39,516 nucleotides of DNA from a virus. Numbering within the stretch: the first letter of the stretch is position 1; each line of letters opens with the position of its first letter. The DNA lies in IMG/VR virus record IMGVR_UViG_3300042539_000213, positions 1 to 39,516 of that record; one strand, given 5' to 3'. Position numbers and translations under genes: made by a program. A model generated the notes under the pieces. That model saw only the letters and a program-made list of their open reading frames with translations. It was not told the origin of the DNA and ran no database searches. Below, piece by piece: positions 1-7,733 of the stretch.

Positions 1-26
1 GTGCCCGGTGGGCAACGCAGATCAGG

Positions 27-77
27 CCGTGAGTCCGTTGGTTAGTGTAAACTAACCATAAGACTCACGGTCTTTTC
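27..77 (+). terminator. Nested stem-loop with T-run, rho-independent terminator
   Basis: A 9-bp outer stem (CCGTGAGTC at 27-35 with GACTCACGG at 62-70) encloses a second 7-bp hairpin (GGTTAGT at 40-46, ACTAACC at 51-57). TCTTTTCT follows directly. The T-run lies only on the plus-strand side, so the element should end a plus-strand transcript that starts left of the window. The nested double hairpin is more elaborate than a simple terminator, so a structured leader for the next gene (start at 115) is possible. Confidence 0.7.
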
Positions 78-114
78 TGTATTAGGATCGCATCCGCTAA
101 GTAAGGAGACCACT

Positions 115-390
115 ATGGCTAAGTCAGAAGCCTGGCAGCGTAAAGAAGGCAAAGACCCTAAGGGTGGCCTTAACGAGAAGGGGCGTAAGTCCTATGAGAA
201 GGCCAACCCTGGTAGCAACTTGAAGCCCCCTGTGAAGAAGGAAGAGGCTGCCAAGTCAAAGAAGTCTGCCGCTCGTCGTGAGTCGTTCTGCGCCCGCATG
301 GAGGGTATGAAGAAGAAGAACACGAGCAGCAAAACTGCCAACGATCCCAACAGTCGTATCAACAAGTCGTTGCGCGCCTGGGATTGCTGA
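115..390 (+). CDS. Small Lys/Arg-rich phage protein, DUF6321-like
   Basis: This 91-aa, strongly basic protein opens MAKSEAWQRKEGKDPKGGLN and continues with a G-R-K-S-Y-x-K-A-N-P-G block. I recognise this as a small phage family annotated DUF6321, of unknown function. Conserved-looking pieces are the WQRKEG start, the LKPPV segment, the R-x-S-F-C-A-R-M block near residue 57 and the terminal LRAWDC. AAGGAG at 103-108 sits at good spacing before the ATG. It is the first of three genes that overlap by 1 base (stop and start share TGATG at 388-392), so the trio is probably translationally coupled. No hydrophobic segment is visible. Charge suggests nucleic-acid contact, but that is inference; family assignment is from memory. 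Confidence 0.85.
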   Translation: MAKSEAWQRKEGKDPKGGLNEKGRKSYEKANPGSNLKPPVKKEEAAKSKKSAARRESFCARMEGMKKKNTSSKTANDPNSRINKSLRAWDC

Positions 391-557
391 TGGCTGACAA
401 GAAGGTGTGGGATACCAAAGATCCTTCAAAGAAGGATAAGAAGTTGACCCCCTCTCAGAAGGCATCCGCTAAGGCGGCAGCCAAGAAGGCCGGTAGGCCT
501 TACCCCAACCTTGTTGACAACATGAATGCCTCCAAGAAAAAGAAGGGAGGTACATAA
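390..557 (+). CDS. 55-aa Lys-rich protein, unknown function
   Basis: The ATG overlaps the previous stop (TGATG), giving MADKKVWDTKDPSKKDKKLT and then an Ala/Lys-rich helix and a KKAGRPYPNLVDNMNASKK segment before a Lys-rich end. The GRPYPNLVDN stretch looks like a conserved core, and I believe similar small phage proteins exist next to DUF6321-like genes, but no function is known to me. About a third of residues are Lys. It ends at TAATG, sharing a base with the next start, so it is the middle gene of a coupled three-gene unit. Confidence 0.75.
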   Translation: MADKKVWDTKDPSKKDKKLTPSQKASAKAAAKKAGRPYPNLVDNMNASKKKKGGT

Positions 558-673
558 TGTGTAAGAAGTGCGGTTGCAGCCTGTCCAACCCAAAGGACCC
601 CGGTTTCGGTAAGGGTCCAAAGAACGCCAAGGCTTCGGATAGCAAGAAGAAGGCCCCAGCAAAGAAGAAGTGA
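557..673 (+). CDS. 38-aa CxxCxC Lys-rich mini-protein
   Basis: This tiny ORF starts inside the preceding stop (TAATG at 555-559) and encodes MCKKCGCSLSNPKDPGFGKG followed by a Lys/Ala/Pro tail ending in three lysines. Cys2, Cys5 and Cys7 form a compact CxxCxC cluster at the extreme N-terminus that could bind a metal or form disulfides. The tail resembles histone-like unstructured tails. GGAGG at 546-550 inside the upstream gene is a well-placed SD. A strong terminator follows 7 bases after the stop. The start overlap, SD and terminator support a real gene; function is unknown. Confidence 0.65.
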   Translation: MCKKCGCSLSNPKDPGFGKGPKNAKASDSKKKAPAKKK

Positions 674-679
674 TAACTG

Positions 680-707
680 AAAGAGGCCCCCGCAAGGGGG
701 CCTCTTT
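680..707. terminator. Perfect 12-bp hairpin between converging operons
   Basis: AAAGAGGCCCCC (680-691), loop GCAA, and GGGGGCCTCTTT (696-707) form a perfect GC-rich stem flanked by A and T runs. It lies just after the plus-strand trio and about 100 bases past the end of the minus-strand late operon (810), so it probably serves both directions. The stretch 708-809 contains no other supported gene. Confidence 0.9.
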
Positions 708-809
708 CATTGGTTTGAGGGGAACAAACCATGGTTGTGTGCTGTGTGTGTCGACGTTTACCGGACTTTCCGGCTCGTCTACCACGGGTTTCCCGTGGTG
801 CTACTCACA

Positions 810-1643
810 CTACTGACTGATCAACTCGGATGCAACTACATCCAGCATCTTTTTCAGAATGCTGTTGGTGCCGTAGAACGACATCTGCCGACCCCCGTAC
901 ATCTCAACGGTGATCTTGTATGGGGCTTCCTCTGCAGGGCTGTCAGCAGGTGCTGCATCTACCAGTGCGGACTCTTCGTTGATGTTCTCTCGCTCCGGCA
1001 CAGGGGCGGGCACCCACTTTGCGGTGGGGTCTTCTTCATCTTCACCAAGGATTGCCTTGATGGCTTCCTCTTTGGTTTTGGTGGTAGCACCAGCACTCTG
1101 GGCCATGCGCTTCACCACGGCGGCTGGCATGTTCTCCAACGTGTCCCGATCCCAAGGAGTAGTGCTCTCATCGGAATCACCTTCCACCATGATGTCAGCC
1201 TCATCGGCAACCGACTCAGATGATTGCTCTTGGTCATCGAACACGATAGGCACCAACCCGTTGGTGAGTTCCAACGTGGGAAGCCCCGCTTCGATTGCCT
1301 GGGTAGCAACCACAAACGACGCATCTTCGTTCTTGTCATCCCAAAGGATGAGTGCATGTCCGTACGCAGGTATGAGCATCTTGACGATGGATGCATTCAC
1401 ATCTTGACTGTCATGTAGGGTCTCGCACATGGTGCGCAGCACAGACGGGGCTTTCTTGCCATCGGGGTTCTGCACCAGGGTGAACTGGATGTTGTGGTCC
1501 AACACCCAGTCATAGACTGCCTCTAGGCCTGGCGTCACATCTCCGTACCACGGGATGACGTAGTGGCTGTCGTGACCCAAGTCTTGCAGGGACGCGACGA
1601 TGACTTTTGCTGGAGCAGATCCTGCTCCCAAGATTCCATACAT
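810..1643 (-). CDS. 277-aa phage protein with SAP/HeH-like motif
   Basis: This is the last gene of the late operon, with GGAG before its ATG. Residues 1-135 look like an alpha/beta fold: it opens GILGAGSAPAKVIVASLQDL, has W-Y-G-D near 32-35, strand-like ALILWDD near 97-103 and a conserved-looking LELTNGLVPI at 124-133. An acidic linker follows (140-165). Residues about 168-199 (LENMPAAVVKRMAQSAGA followed by a KEEAIKAIL helix) match the helix-extension-helix pattern of SAP/HeH/Rho-N motifs, which bind nucleic acid. A Pro/Glu-rich linker leads to a small C-terminal domain (241-277). Similar proteins occur in actinobacteriophages as I remember them; none has a known function. It is not an obvious virion component. 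Confidence 0.8.
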   Translation of the reverse strand: MYGILGAGSAPAKVIVASLQDLGHDSHYVIPWYGDVTPGLEAVYDWVLDHNIQFTLVQNPDGKKAPSVLRTMCETLHDSQDVNASIVKMLIPAYGHALILWDDKNEDASFVVATQAIEAGLPTLELTNGLVPIVFDDQEQSSESVADEADIMVEGDSDESTTPWDRDTLENMPAAVVKRMAQSAGATTKTKEEAIKAILGEDEEDPTAKWVPAPVPERENINEESALVDAAPADSPAEEAPYKITVEMYGGRQMSFYGTNSILKKMLDVVASELISQ

Positions 1644-1655
1644 GGTGGCTCTCCT

Positions 1656-1901
1656 TTAGCGGGTTTGCTTCTGCGCCCGGTCACCTAGCAGGGTCATTAA
1701 CCGAAGCAAGGTATGGACGACACCAGCGAGTGTAGCCACGGAGAGTCCTGAAATCAACGGGTTTTCTAATCCCATTAGGAATGTTGCCCCATACGATAAG
1801 GCGGTTACTACAAGGAGTTACACCCAGGGCATTGCCTCTTTGGGCATTAGGGAGTCCAAAATCTGGGCCAACTTGTAGACAGCCAGTGCACAGATGATCA
1901 T
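1656..1901 (-). pseudogene. Small multi-helix membrane protein interrupted by in-frame TAA
   Basis: Reading from ATG at 1901, which has GAGG six bases upstream, gives 27 codons ending MPKEAMPWV and then TAA (1820-1818). The same frame continues open for 53 more codons to TAA at 1656, beginning LLVVTALSYGATFLMGLENP and ending GDRAQKQTR. Together they form a sensible 80-residue protein with hydrophobic segments near 2-18, 28-45 and 49-66 and a basic tail. Both halves read as one membrane protein, so this is either a nonsense mutation, readthrough, a sequence error, or two peptides (a later ATG before GLENP could restart). A 76-aa ORF in another frame here lacks these features. Its place after the tail genes could suit a holin or other lysis-related membrane protein, but nothing shows that. 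Confidence 0.7.
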
Positions 1902-1912
1902 GAAACCTCATG

Positions 1913-3919
1913 TTATGAGTAGTTGGGAATGTAATCCCAAACTAGGTTACGTGGGGAACTGCCCGTGTACGTTGCAGTTCGGTTGCTGAACAGCGTAGTA
2001 CCGATGGGTACCACGTTGGTAACCGGAAGCATAGTCTGGAGGAGACGCGTTGTAACAAAGCGTGTCTTCTGATAGTTCTCGGTGTAGATAGAGAATGAGT
2101 TATTGGGGTTGGCGGGTTGGAGCCAACGGTGGTCGAAGATTGACCCACCTTGACGGACCACACCACCTCGCCGTGTGCTTCCATCAAAGTACGATCCGAT
2201 GTAGTTCTTCTCCAACAGAAGGGAACCCCCAAGCACCGACTTAGGGTCTTGAGTGGAAGTTCCCGGTGGGGTGTACACCACTTTGATAGCCGCCAAGATA
2301 GCCGTAGAGGCTACGGTGCCCAAGGTTGAAGGCACACCAGGGCCGCTGGGGAACGTGACCGTCATGGTATTGCTGGTGACGCTGGCTACTGGCACGGTGG
2401 TGGCCCAGTTGGTACCCACCGAAGCGGCACCGCCACTAAACCCGGCGAACGACACCTGTAGTCCGTTGTTGACCAACCCCGATGAGACGCCGTGTGGGGA
2501 GGAGAATGTAATCGTCACCGATGTAGTAGTTGCCCCCGTCACCGAGGACACGGTAGGCAGCGTGGCTGTGAAGTCAGAGGGCACGTTTAGCCGCCAGTAC
2601 TTACGGGTACCCGAGGTCTGCGGAGTTGTAACCTCGTTACCGATAACAACTCGGTTGGTCCCTTGGAGGTACTCCAGGGCGAAACTGTTGATGGCGTCTT
2701 GTCCTGTACTGTGACAAGAGAAGTACAGTGTGTCACCAGCGACAACGGGTACTGATGCGCTTGTTGTTCGGAGTACTTCCGTCACGCCAACAGGGGTGTA
2801 GAACCAAACACCAGACCCTACAAACGACGTGCTTGGACTACCACCGTCAACGGGACGGTTGTTTGGAGGTTCCCCGTACGGGGTGTTGGACCCCCAAGCC
2901 GCCGGTGTTGACGCAGAGTTAGGAACGCCACCATCAATTGATTCTGAATAGGAAGAATCAGGCAAGCCACCATCCGCACCGAGAGTCCCCACGCTGGTGA
3001 GCGTGGGGTTCCAAACGTAGTTAACACGTTGAGGTTGAATCCGTATGTTAGTGCCGCTTTGGGTAACGATTGACCCGGTAAGGGCAGATACGGTGGACAA
3101 CAAGGTGGTGGCGGTGCCATTGGAGCGGCGCAGGTATCCGATGTCATTCAGTAGAGCACGCAGCCTGGCAGCACCCAGTTCTTCACTGGTGAGGTCTACC
3201 CCTAGATCGCTAGCCAGCAGGTCTAGTGTTTGGCTGTTGGCTACCTGCGGATCTTTACATGAGATCATGTAATCAAGCAGGGTCTTGAACCTGTCTACGT
3301 CCCACCCAATAAGAGACAGGTACTTATAGAGAGGTCCACCATCTCCTGCGTTTAAGTAGTCATCCTGTAGCCTATAGTAGGCAGGAATCCTGCTGTACAT
3401 AGCGTCTGAACTACCGTAGTTCTTTGGTGCCAGAGCCGACAGCGCTGCGGCAGGCTCGTAGTACAGTGTGCCGCCGTTGTCCTGGTACTTGATGAACACC
3501 GTGTAGTACGCCCACTCTCCTGGGGTCACATCGTGGTAGAACTCACCATCAGTTGATGTGGTCTCTACCAGCGCAAACCCTTCATTGACAGTGGCGGGTT
3601 CGCCCTGTGGTGAGTACACGATGAGCGCCTGCACAGGCTGCGTGATGGCTGTTACCGATGTGGCAAGTGGTATGCCCCAACTGATGCGCATTCGGTCGTA
3701 CTCAATAGGTTCCACGTTGAAGAAACCAACAGCAGACCACTGGTTGCCACCGGGCACCACAGTGGTGATCGCCGTGACGACTTGAAAATCGTCTGCCTTG
3801 AGATAGGTGTCGTCATCGGTGCGCTCAGCCAGCCCAGCGGAAGCAGACGCAGGGGGGTATGCCAGGTAGGAACCCTTATCGGTGGATTCACTTCTGAGTA
3901 CAAAGGAAGCGCGTGCCAT
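1913..3919 (-). CDS. Baseplate wedge protein, P2 gpI-like, with C-terminal jelly-roll-like region
   Basis: Residues about 175-300 carry the tail protein I pattern: RIPAYYRLQDDYLN, then LYKYLSLIGWDVDRFKTLLD, a DLLASDLGVDL segment and GAARLRALLNDIGYLRRSNG. In P2 and T4-like baseplates this family bridges the J/gp6 ring to fibres. Residues 1-165 look like beta-sandwich material (FN3/Ig-like). The C-terminal 370 residues are beta-rich, with an NPTL start and YWRLNVPSDF segment like carbohydrate-binding jelly rolls, plus an inserted SSPHGVSSG module. At 668 aa it is far longer than the classic gpI (about 180 aa), so it probably also contacts the host or a fibre. It directly follows the J gene, the usual order. 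Confidence 0.88.
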   Translation of the reverse strand: MARASFVLRSESTDKGSYLAYPPASASAGLAERTDDDTYLKADDFQVVTAITTVVPGGNQWSAVGFFNVEPIEYDRMRISWGIPLATSVTAITQPVQALIVYSPQGEPATVNEGFALVETTSTDGEFYHDVTPGEWAYYTVFIKYQDNGGTLYYEPAAALSALAPKNYGSSDAMYSRIPAYYRLQDDYLNAGDGGPLYKYLSLIGWDVDRFKTLLDYMISCKDPQVANSQTLDLLASDLGVDLTSEELGAARLRALLNDIGYLRRSNGTATTLLSTVSALTGSIVTQSGTNIRIQPQRVNYVWNPTLTSVGTLGADGGLPDSSYSESIDGGVPNSASTPAAWGSNTPYGEPPNNRPVDGGSPSTSFVGSGVWFYTPVGVTEVLRTTSASVPVVAGDTLYFSCHSTGQDAINSFALEYLQGTNRVVIGNEVTTPQTSGTRKYWRLNVPSDFTATLPTVSSVTGATTTSVTITFSSPHGVSSGLVNNGLQVSFAGFSGGAASVGTNWATTVPVASVTSNTMTVTFPSGPGVPSTLGTVASTAILAAIKVVYTPPGTSTQDPKSVLGGSLLLEKNYIGSYFDGSTRRGGVVRQGGSIFDHRWLQPANPNNSFSIYTENYQKTRFVTTRLLQTMLPVTNVVPIGTTLFSNRTATYTGSSPRNLVWDYIPNYS

Positions 3920-3920
3920 G

Positions 3921-5405
3921 TTATGCCGACGTTATCCCACCGGAAGAAGTGATGTTAAACGATCCTTTGCATAGAAAGCGCGTTGGAAATGACGTTGCAA
4001 ACGTCGCAACTACAGCATTACCGTTGTTGGGGTCAACAATTTGATAAGTCGATATGGTTACATAGTCAACACCCGACACTCCGAGAATAGTTCGATAGAT
4101 GTCGCCAATTCGCACTTCTGTACCAAAGTTCAGTTGGTCTAGTTCAAACAATCCGTTCAAGGCGTTAGTCACGTTGTCTACCACCGTGGTGGCCACGTAG
4201 TTGGGAAGCACGTTGACTACCGCAGTAAGGTTTGCCCTGCACAACAAGACGCTCGTGGCGGCAGCAACCGTCACACCAAGAAGCGCCACTGGCTGAATGG
4301 TGGTCACCAGGTCCGTCTGCACCTGGGTTGGTACCGGGACCGACGCCCCGCTGTACGACGTGAAGTTGCTGGTGTACGGCATGGCGTGCAGGGTGACCAC
4401 CCCTGCTGAAGCCCCCGCTGAGGCCGTGTACGAGGCAACGGCACGGTACACGCCCGTGGTTAGGTTGGCGTAGTCCGCAAAGTCTTGAATCGTGACGGCA
4501 CGTTCTTGCGTTCGTACCGTTGCTTTGAGCGACCTTTTTATTGACTCAATGGACTCGGTGTCAGCACCGGATGAGAACGCACTACTCGTACCCAGCGATA
4601 GCCCAGTGGGTGTGACTGACGCAAAAGAGGTGACCGTGTTAGCGGGTACGTTGCCTGCTGCTCCCGAACAGGTTGCATAGGTGGCAGTAATTGTTGACCC
4701 CACTGCTGGGATCTTGCCGCTCAGACGGTTGCCGAATACAATCTCAACGGTTTCATCCGTGTTCACGTATACGCTGAAGCCTGCAGTGTTTGGAGGTAAC
4801 GTGTTTACGTTGGCAGTGCGCACCCACTCAGTTGCTGCTGCTCCACCTTCTGCTACAAACACACGTACTGATGTCGGTACGACTCCTACCGCAGGCAGGG
4901 TATAACGTTGACCAATCTGACCATTTGCAGATGACGTTACTAATTGGTTTGAGGCCAACTTGCCTTCGGTCAAAGTGATTCCGACAGTCGACCCCGAAGA
5001 TAGAGTGGTGGAAGAACTGGCGAAGAATGAGTACAGGGTGTCGTTGTATATGCCGCTGAATGAAGTGCCAGCAGGGATGTTTACCGATGCGCCCGAAGAG
5101 TTGGTGACGAACACCGTGCCGGATGCGGCAGCACGGAATCGTGGCGTGTAATCAAACAAGTTGGCTAAGCCGAGCACGCTTTCCCGCTTGGTTGCGGATG
5201 TGATAAAGGCTTCCTGTGCGGCTCGGTCGATGTAGTAGTGCATCACGTCACCGGTGTATGCCCAAAGGTCTACGAGGGCGGTGGCAAAGTCAGAGGGGTC
5301 TCTGTCGGTCCACTCTGGGATACGACGGCTGGCACGGTCCAGCAGGTCTCGTCGGATGTTCGCATAGTCTCTGCTTGAGAAATCGAAACTTGGGTTGTCA
5401 GCCAT
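3921..5405 (-). CDS. Baseplate J-like protein
   Basis: The 494-aa product begins with the typical wedge start (DFSSRDYANIRRDLLDRASR) followed by DPSDFATALVDLWAYTGDVM and the YYIDRAAQEAFITSATKRES helix, all hallmarks of the baseplate J / T4 gp6 family. The middle is Gly/Thr/Ser-rich beta structure. The C-terminal part has the expected RSLKATVRTQERAVTIQDFA and an EVRIGDIYRTILGVSGVDYV segment. J-family subunits form the baseplate ring that triggers sheath contraction. The gene lies between gp25-like and gpI-like genes, the canonical P2/contractile-injection order. Confidence 0.95.
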   Translation of the reverse strand: MADNPSFDFSSRDYANIRRDLLDRASRRIPEWTDRDPSDFATALVDLWAYTGDVMHYYIDRAAQEAFITSATKRESVLGLANLFDYTPRFRAAASGTVFVTNSSGASVNIPAGTSFSGIYNDTLYSFFASSSTTLSSGSTVGITLTEGKLASNQLVTSSANGQIGQRYTLPAVGVVPTSVRVFVAEGGAAATEWVRTANVNTLPPNTAGFSVYVNTDETVEIVFGNRLSGKIPAVGSTITATYATCSGAAGNVPANTVTSFASVTPTGLSLGTSSAFSSGADTESIESIKRSLKATVRTQERAVTIQDFADYANLTTGVYRAVASYTASAGASAGVVTLHAMPYTSNFTSYSGASVPVPTQVQTDLVTTIQPVALLGVTVAAATSVLLCRANLTAVVNVLPNYVATTVVDNVTNALNGLFELDQLNFGTEVRIGDIYRTILGVSGVDYVTISTYQIVDPNNGNAVVATFATSFPTRFLCKGSFNITSSGGITSA

Positions 5406-5412
5406 TCATGCC

Positions 5413-5823
5413 TCAGATCGGGGTCTCTTCGTTTAGCGCGCCTGGTACCGCTACATTGTAGGAGAGAACACGTGGTGACCCTAGGGGTAGTTTGTATACC
5501 ACGTTTATCGCCACAGTGGTTTCGTCATTTCCGTAATAGTTAGATGGTGGAACTTCACTAATTACTAGATCTAAGACATCCACTCGTGAGACGGTCTCAG
5601 ATATGGTGTGCATAGCATCTATTTTAATGTCAGCAAACGCTAGATCGTCAATGTTCTCAAACAGCAATGATCGGATACCTACACCGTAGGTATGACGCAT
5701 TACTCGTTCAAAACGTTCTGTTGTGAGCACGTCAATGATCTTCTGACGGGCCACAACGTCAGGCGAGTTAGTTACCTCTAGTTTTCCATTCGTAAATTGA
5801 AATGGGATCTTTATAGCGGACAT
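5413..5823 (-). CDS. Baseplate wedge protein, gp25/gpW family
   Basis: At 136 aa it has the family's usual size. It opens with IKIPFQFTNGKLEVTNSPDV, then RQKIIDVLTTERFERVMRHT and YGVGIRSLLFEN, matching the gp25 signature (an L-x-T-x-x-G-E/E-R-x-M-x-P-x-x-G-type core). The C-terminal VNVVYKLP-like strand is also typical. gp25 forms the core of the wedge and provides the first sheath-like handshake strand. The 3' end is 7 bases from the J gene start and an SD (GTGAGG) precedes its ATG. Confidence 0.93.
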   Translation of the reverse strand: MSAIKIPFQFTNGKLEVTNSPDVVARQKIIDVLTTERFERVMRHTYGVGIRSLLFENIDDLAFADIKIDAMHTISETVSRVDVLDLVISEVPPSNYYGNDETTVAINVVYKLPLGSPRVLSYNVAVPGALNEETPI

Positions 5824-5870
5824 TGCCTCACCCGTCTTTACTCAAGCGGTTTACTACATCTTTAATTGTA

Positions 5871-6014
5871 TCAATCTTCTTTATCGACCTTTTGTAATGC
5901 CTTGGTTACCTGTGTTAGGCGAGCGTTAGCAATGGCCAACTCCAGGCTCTTGTCAGCCAGTTGACGACGAAGATCGTCCAACACAGCCTGCACATCAATC
6001 TGTTCTTCTTGCAT
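5871..6014 (-). CDS. 47-aa coiled-coil protein between spike and gp25 genes
   Basis: This short gene starts at ATG 6014 with a strong AAGGAG SD and encodes MQEEQIDVQAVLDDLRRQLA followed by a helix rich in Leu, Ala and Lys ending VDKED. Heptad-like spacing of Leu/Val/Ile runs through nearly the whole sequence, so it should be one long helix or coiled coil. It begins 16 bases after the stop of the spike/fibre gene. A structural or chaperone role in baseplate assembly is possible but unproven. The stretch 5824-5870 holds nothing else. Confidence 0.75.
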   Translation of the reverse strand: MQEEQIDVQAVLDDLRRQLADKSLELAIANARLTQVTKALQKVDKED

Positions 6015-6029
6015 GTTTATCTCCTTGTG

Positions 6030-7733
6030 TTATTGTTCTAACTGCTCTAGACGGTGTGCGAGTTCTTGGACAGCGCCGATCAGCACGGGGACGAGGCGTG
6101 CCAACTCCATCTGCTGCACGACAGGCTCCCCGTTCTCGTCCACTTCGTCTTTGTGCCCCGATACGGCAGTGGGTACGACGGCGGCAACCTCGTGAGCCAA
6201 GAACCCTTCTTCGGTACGACTGGACGAGATGTTCTTCCACTTGAACGTCACTGGACGCAACAGCATTATTCTTCTGAGTGAGTCGGTGAGGGGCAGAACA
6301 TCACGCTTCAACCGATAGTCAGACGTGGTGAAGTAGGTCGTCGTGGAAGAGTTCGCAGGGCTAGAGACGCTGCCAACAGCGTTAGTCCCGTTGGTTTGGT
6401 CGTAGAACGCCAAGAATGGATCGAAATTACTCGACCCAGCGGTCGAGTAGACGGTGACCCCTGTGCAACTAGCGTTTGCCGACGCTCTGATGCTCCCGTT
6501 TCCGTTATCCGTGACCGAACCTGCGTAGGCGACGAACAACGCTCCGCCGATCAGCGTGTTTGAGGCGATATTCATATTGCCATTGACCCGAGCACGGTAC
6601 GTCCCGTCTGTAGCACCTCCGTAGCCGATCGAAAGATGGCCGTCGTTGGCGAGCACACTCCCACCGTTGTAGAAACTCTTGTCGGTGCGCACCCATGTGG
6701 TGTCCTGCATCCACAACTTGCCGCCGCCGTTGCTGAAGGCGAAGCCGTCAGTGCTGGAAACCGACATCGTGGGCGCAGAAACAGACGAGCGAACTGACAA
6801 TGCGCCGGTCTCAGCGATGCTCATGTGCACCGTGCCGCCCGTGAAGAACCGCATCTGGTTGACATTCACGTCCTGCTGCCAGTTGGAGTAGCCAGAACCT
6901 CCAGTCCATGTAACCTCTGCCCCCTCAGCACCTCCTTGCGCCGAAATGGCAAACGGCAGAAACGTGTAGCCGATTGAGTTGAGGCGAGCGGCGGGGACAG
7001 AGCCGCTCGCCAGATTGCTGGCGTTAAGGCTCGTGAGTGACGCACCGGACCCAGAGAATGTCGTAGCCGTGACGCCGTTGCATCCGATCACGCCAGCACT
7101 ACTCACCGACATGACGTTGGCACCGGTCGTGCTGTTCCATAAGTACGCATCGTTATTGAAGCGATACCAAGTGTTGTATCCGCTAGCGGAACCCTGGCGA
7201 GACTCAAACGTGAAACCCGCCCCTGCACCAACCGACTTCAGGGATTCTGCTGTACTGCTGCTATGGGTCAGTGCCGTCACGTTCAGAGAACCCACGGTGA
7301 GAGTTCCGGCGATGGTGCCGAGTCCGGTGATACCGGTGTACGCGCCGGTTAGTCGGGCTGCGGGTACGGTTCCAGATGCTAGGTTTGAGGCGTTGAGGCT
7401 GGTGAGGCTTGAGCCGTTACCTAGCAGGTTTGCTGCCGTTACGTTGCCAGTAACACTGAGGTTGCCCGACACTGTGAGACCTTCTAACTGCCCCGATTCT
7501 GATATGGGAATCAAGAACAGGTTAGAAAACTTCTCATCCTCTACCGCTACAATGACTTGGTCGCCCACTGCAGGTACGTTCCATACGCCAGGAGATACCG
7601 GGGCACGGCCAACGGTGCTGATAGGTAGTGTTGATTTGCTGCCTAACGCAGACGGTATCCGTACCGTGATCTCGCCAGTGGCGCTGACCGCTGTGGCCAC
7701 TACGGCACGATATAGGGACATACCCTCATACAT
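6030..7733 (-). CDS. OB-fold baseplate spike fused to fibre with S74 chaperone domain
   Basis: Residues about 5-77 match the phage baseplate V / gp5 OB-fold domain: ITVRIPSALG, then SPGVWNVPAVGDQVIVAVED and a FSNLFLIPI strand. The middle is fibre-like, with two near-identical blocks (TSLNASNLASGTVPAARL and TSLNASNLASGSVPAARL) and long beta-rich stretches. The C-terminal 97 residues are an intramolecular chaperone of the peptidase S74 family: SDYRLK supplies the Ser471-Lys476 pair for self-cleavage, followed by LRPVTFKW, GFLAHEV and a final helix. The product should trimerise and release its chaperone. It overlaps the hub gene by 8 bases. Two starts are possible (7733 or Met5 at 7721); SD spacing does not decide. 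Confidence 0.87.
   Translation of the reverse strand: MYEGMSLYRAVVATAVSATGEITVRIPSALGSKSTLPISTVGRAPVSPGVWNVPAVGDQVIVAVEDEKFSNLFLIPISESGQLEGLTVSGNLSVTGNVTAANLLGNGSSLTSLNASNLASGTVPAARLTGAYTGITGLGTIAGTLTVGSLNVTALTHSSSTAESLKSVGAGAGFTFESRQGSASGYNTWYRFNNDAYLWNSTTGANVMSVSSAGVIGCNGVTATTFSGSGASLTSLNASNLASGSVPAARLNSIGYTFLPFAISAQGGAEGAEVTWTGGSGYSNWQQDVNVNQMRFFTGGTVHMSIAETGALSVRSSVSAPTMSVSSTDGFAFSNGGGKLWMQDTTWVRTDKSFYNGGSVLANDGHLSIGYGGATDGTYRARVNGNMNIASNTLIGGALFVAYAGSVTDNGNGSIRASANASCTGVTVYSTAGSSNFDPFLAFYDQTNGTNAVGSVSSPANSSTTTYFTTSDYRLKRDVLPLTDSLRRIMLLRPVTFKWKNISSSRTEEGFLAHEVAAVVPTAVSGHKDEVDENGEPVVQQMELARLVPVLIGAVQELAHRLEQLEQ

Noticed and set aside
735-1407. Plus-strand ORFs opposite the 277-aa gene (162 and 165 aa)
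   Set aside because: They are antisense shadows of a gene with conserved-looking sequence and an SD, and their translations have no domain-like features.
1681-1911. 76-aa minus-strand ORF in another frame over the membrane gene
   Set aside because: Its translation (Cys/Pro/Arg mix, no segments) does not look like a protein, whereas the alternative frame gives a clear membrane protein and has an SD at the right distance.
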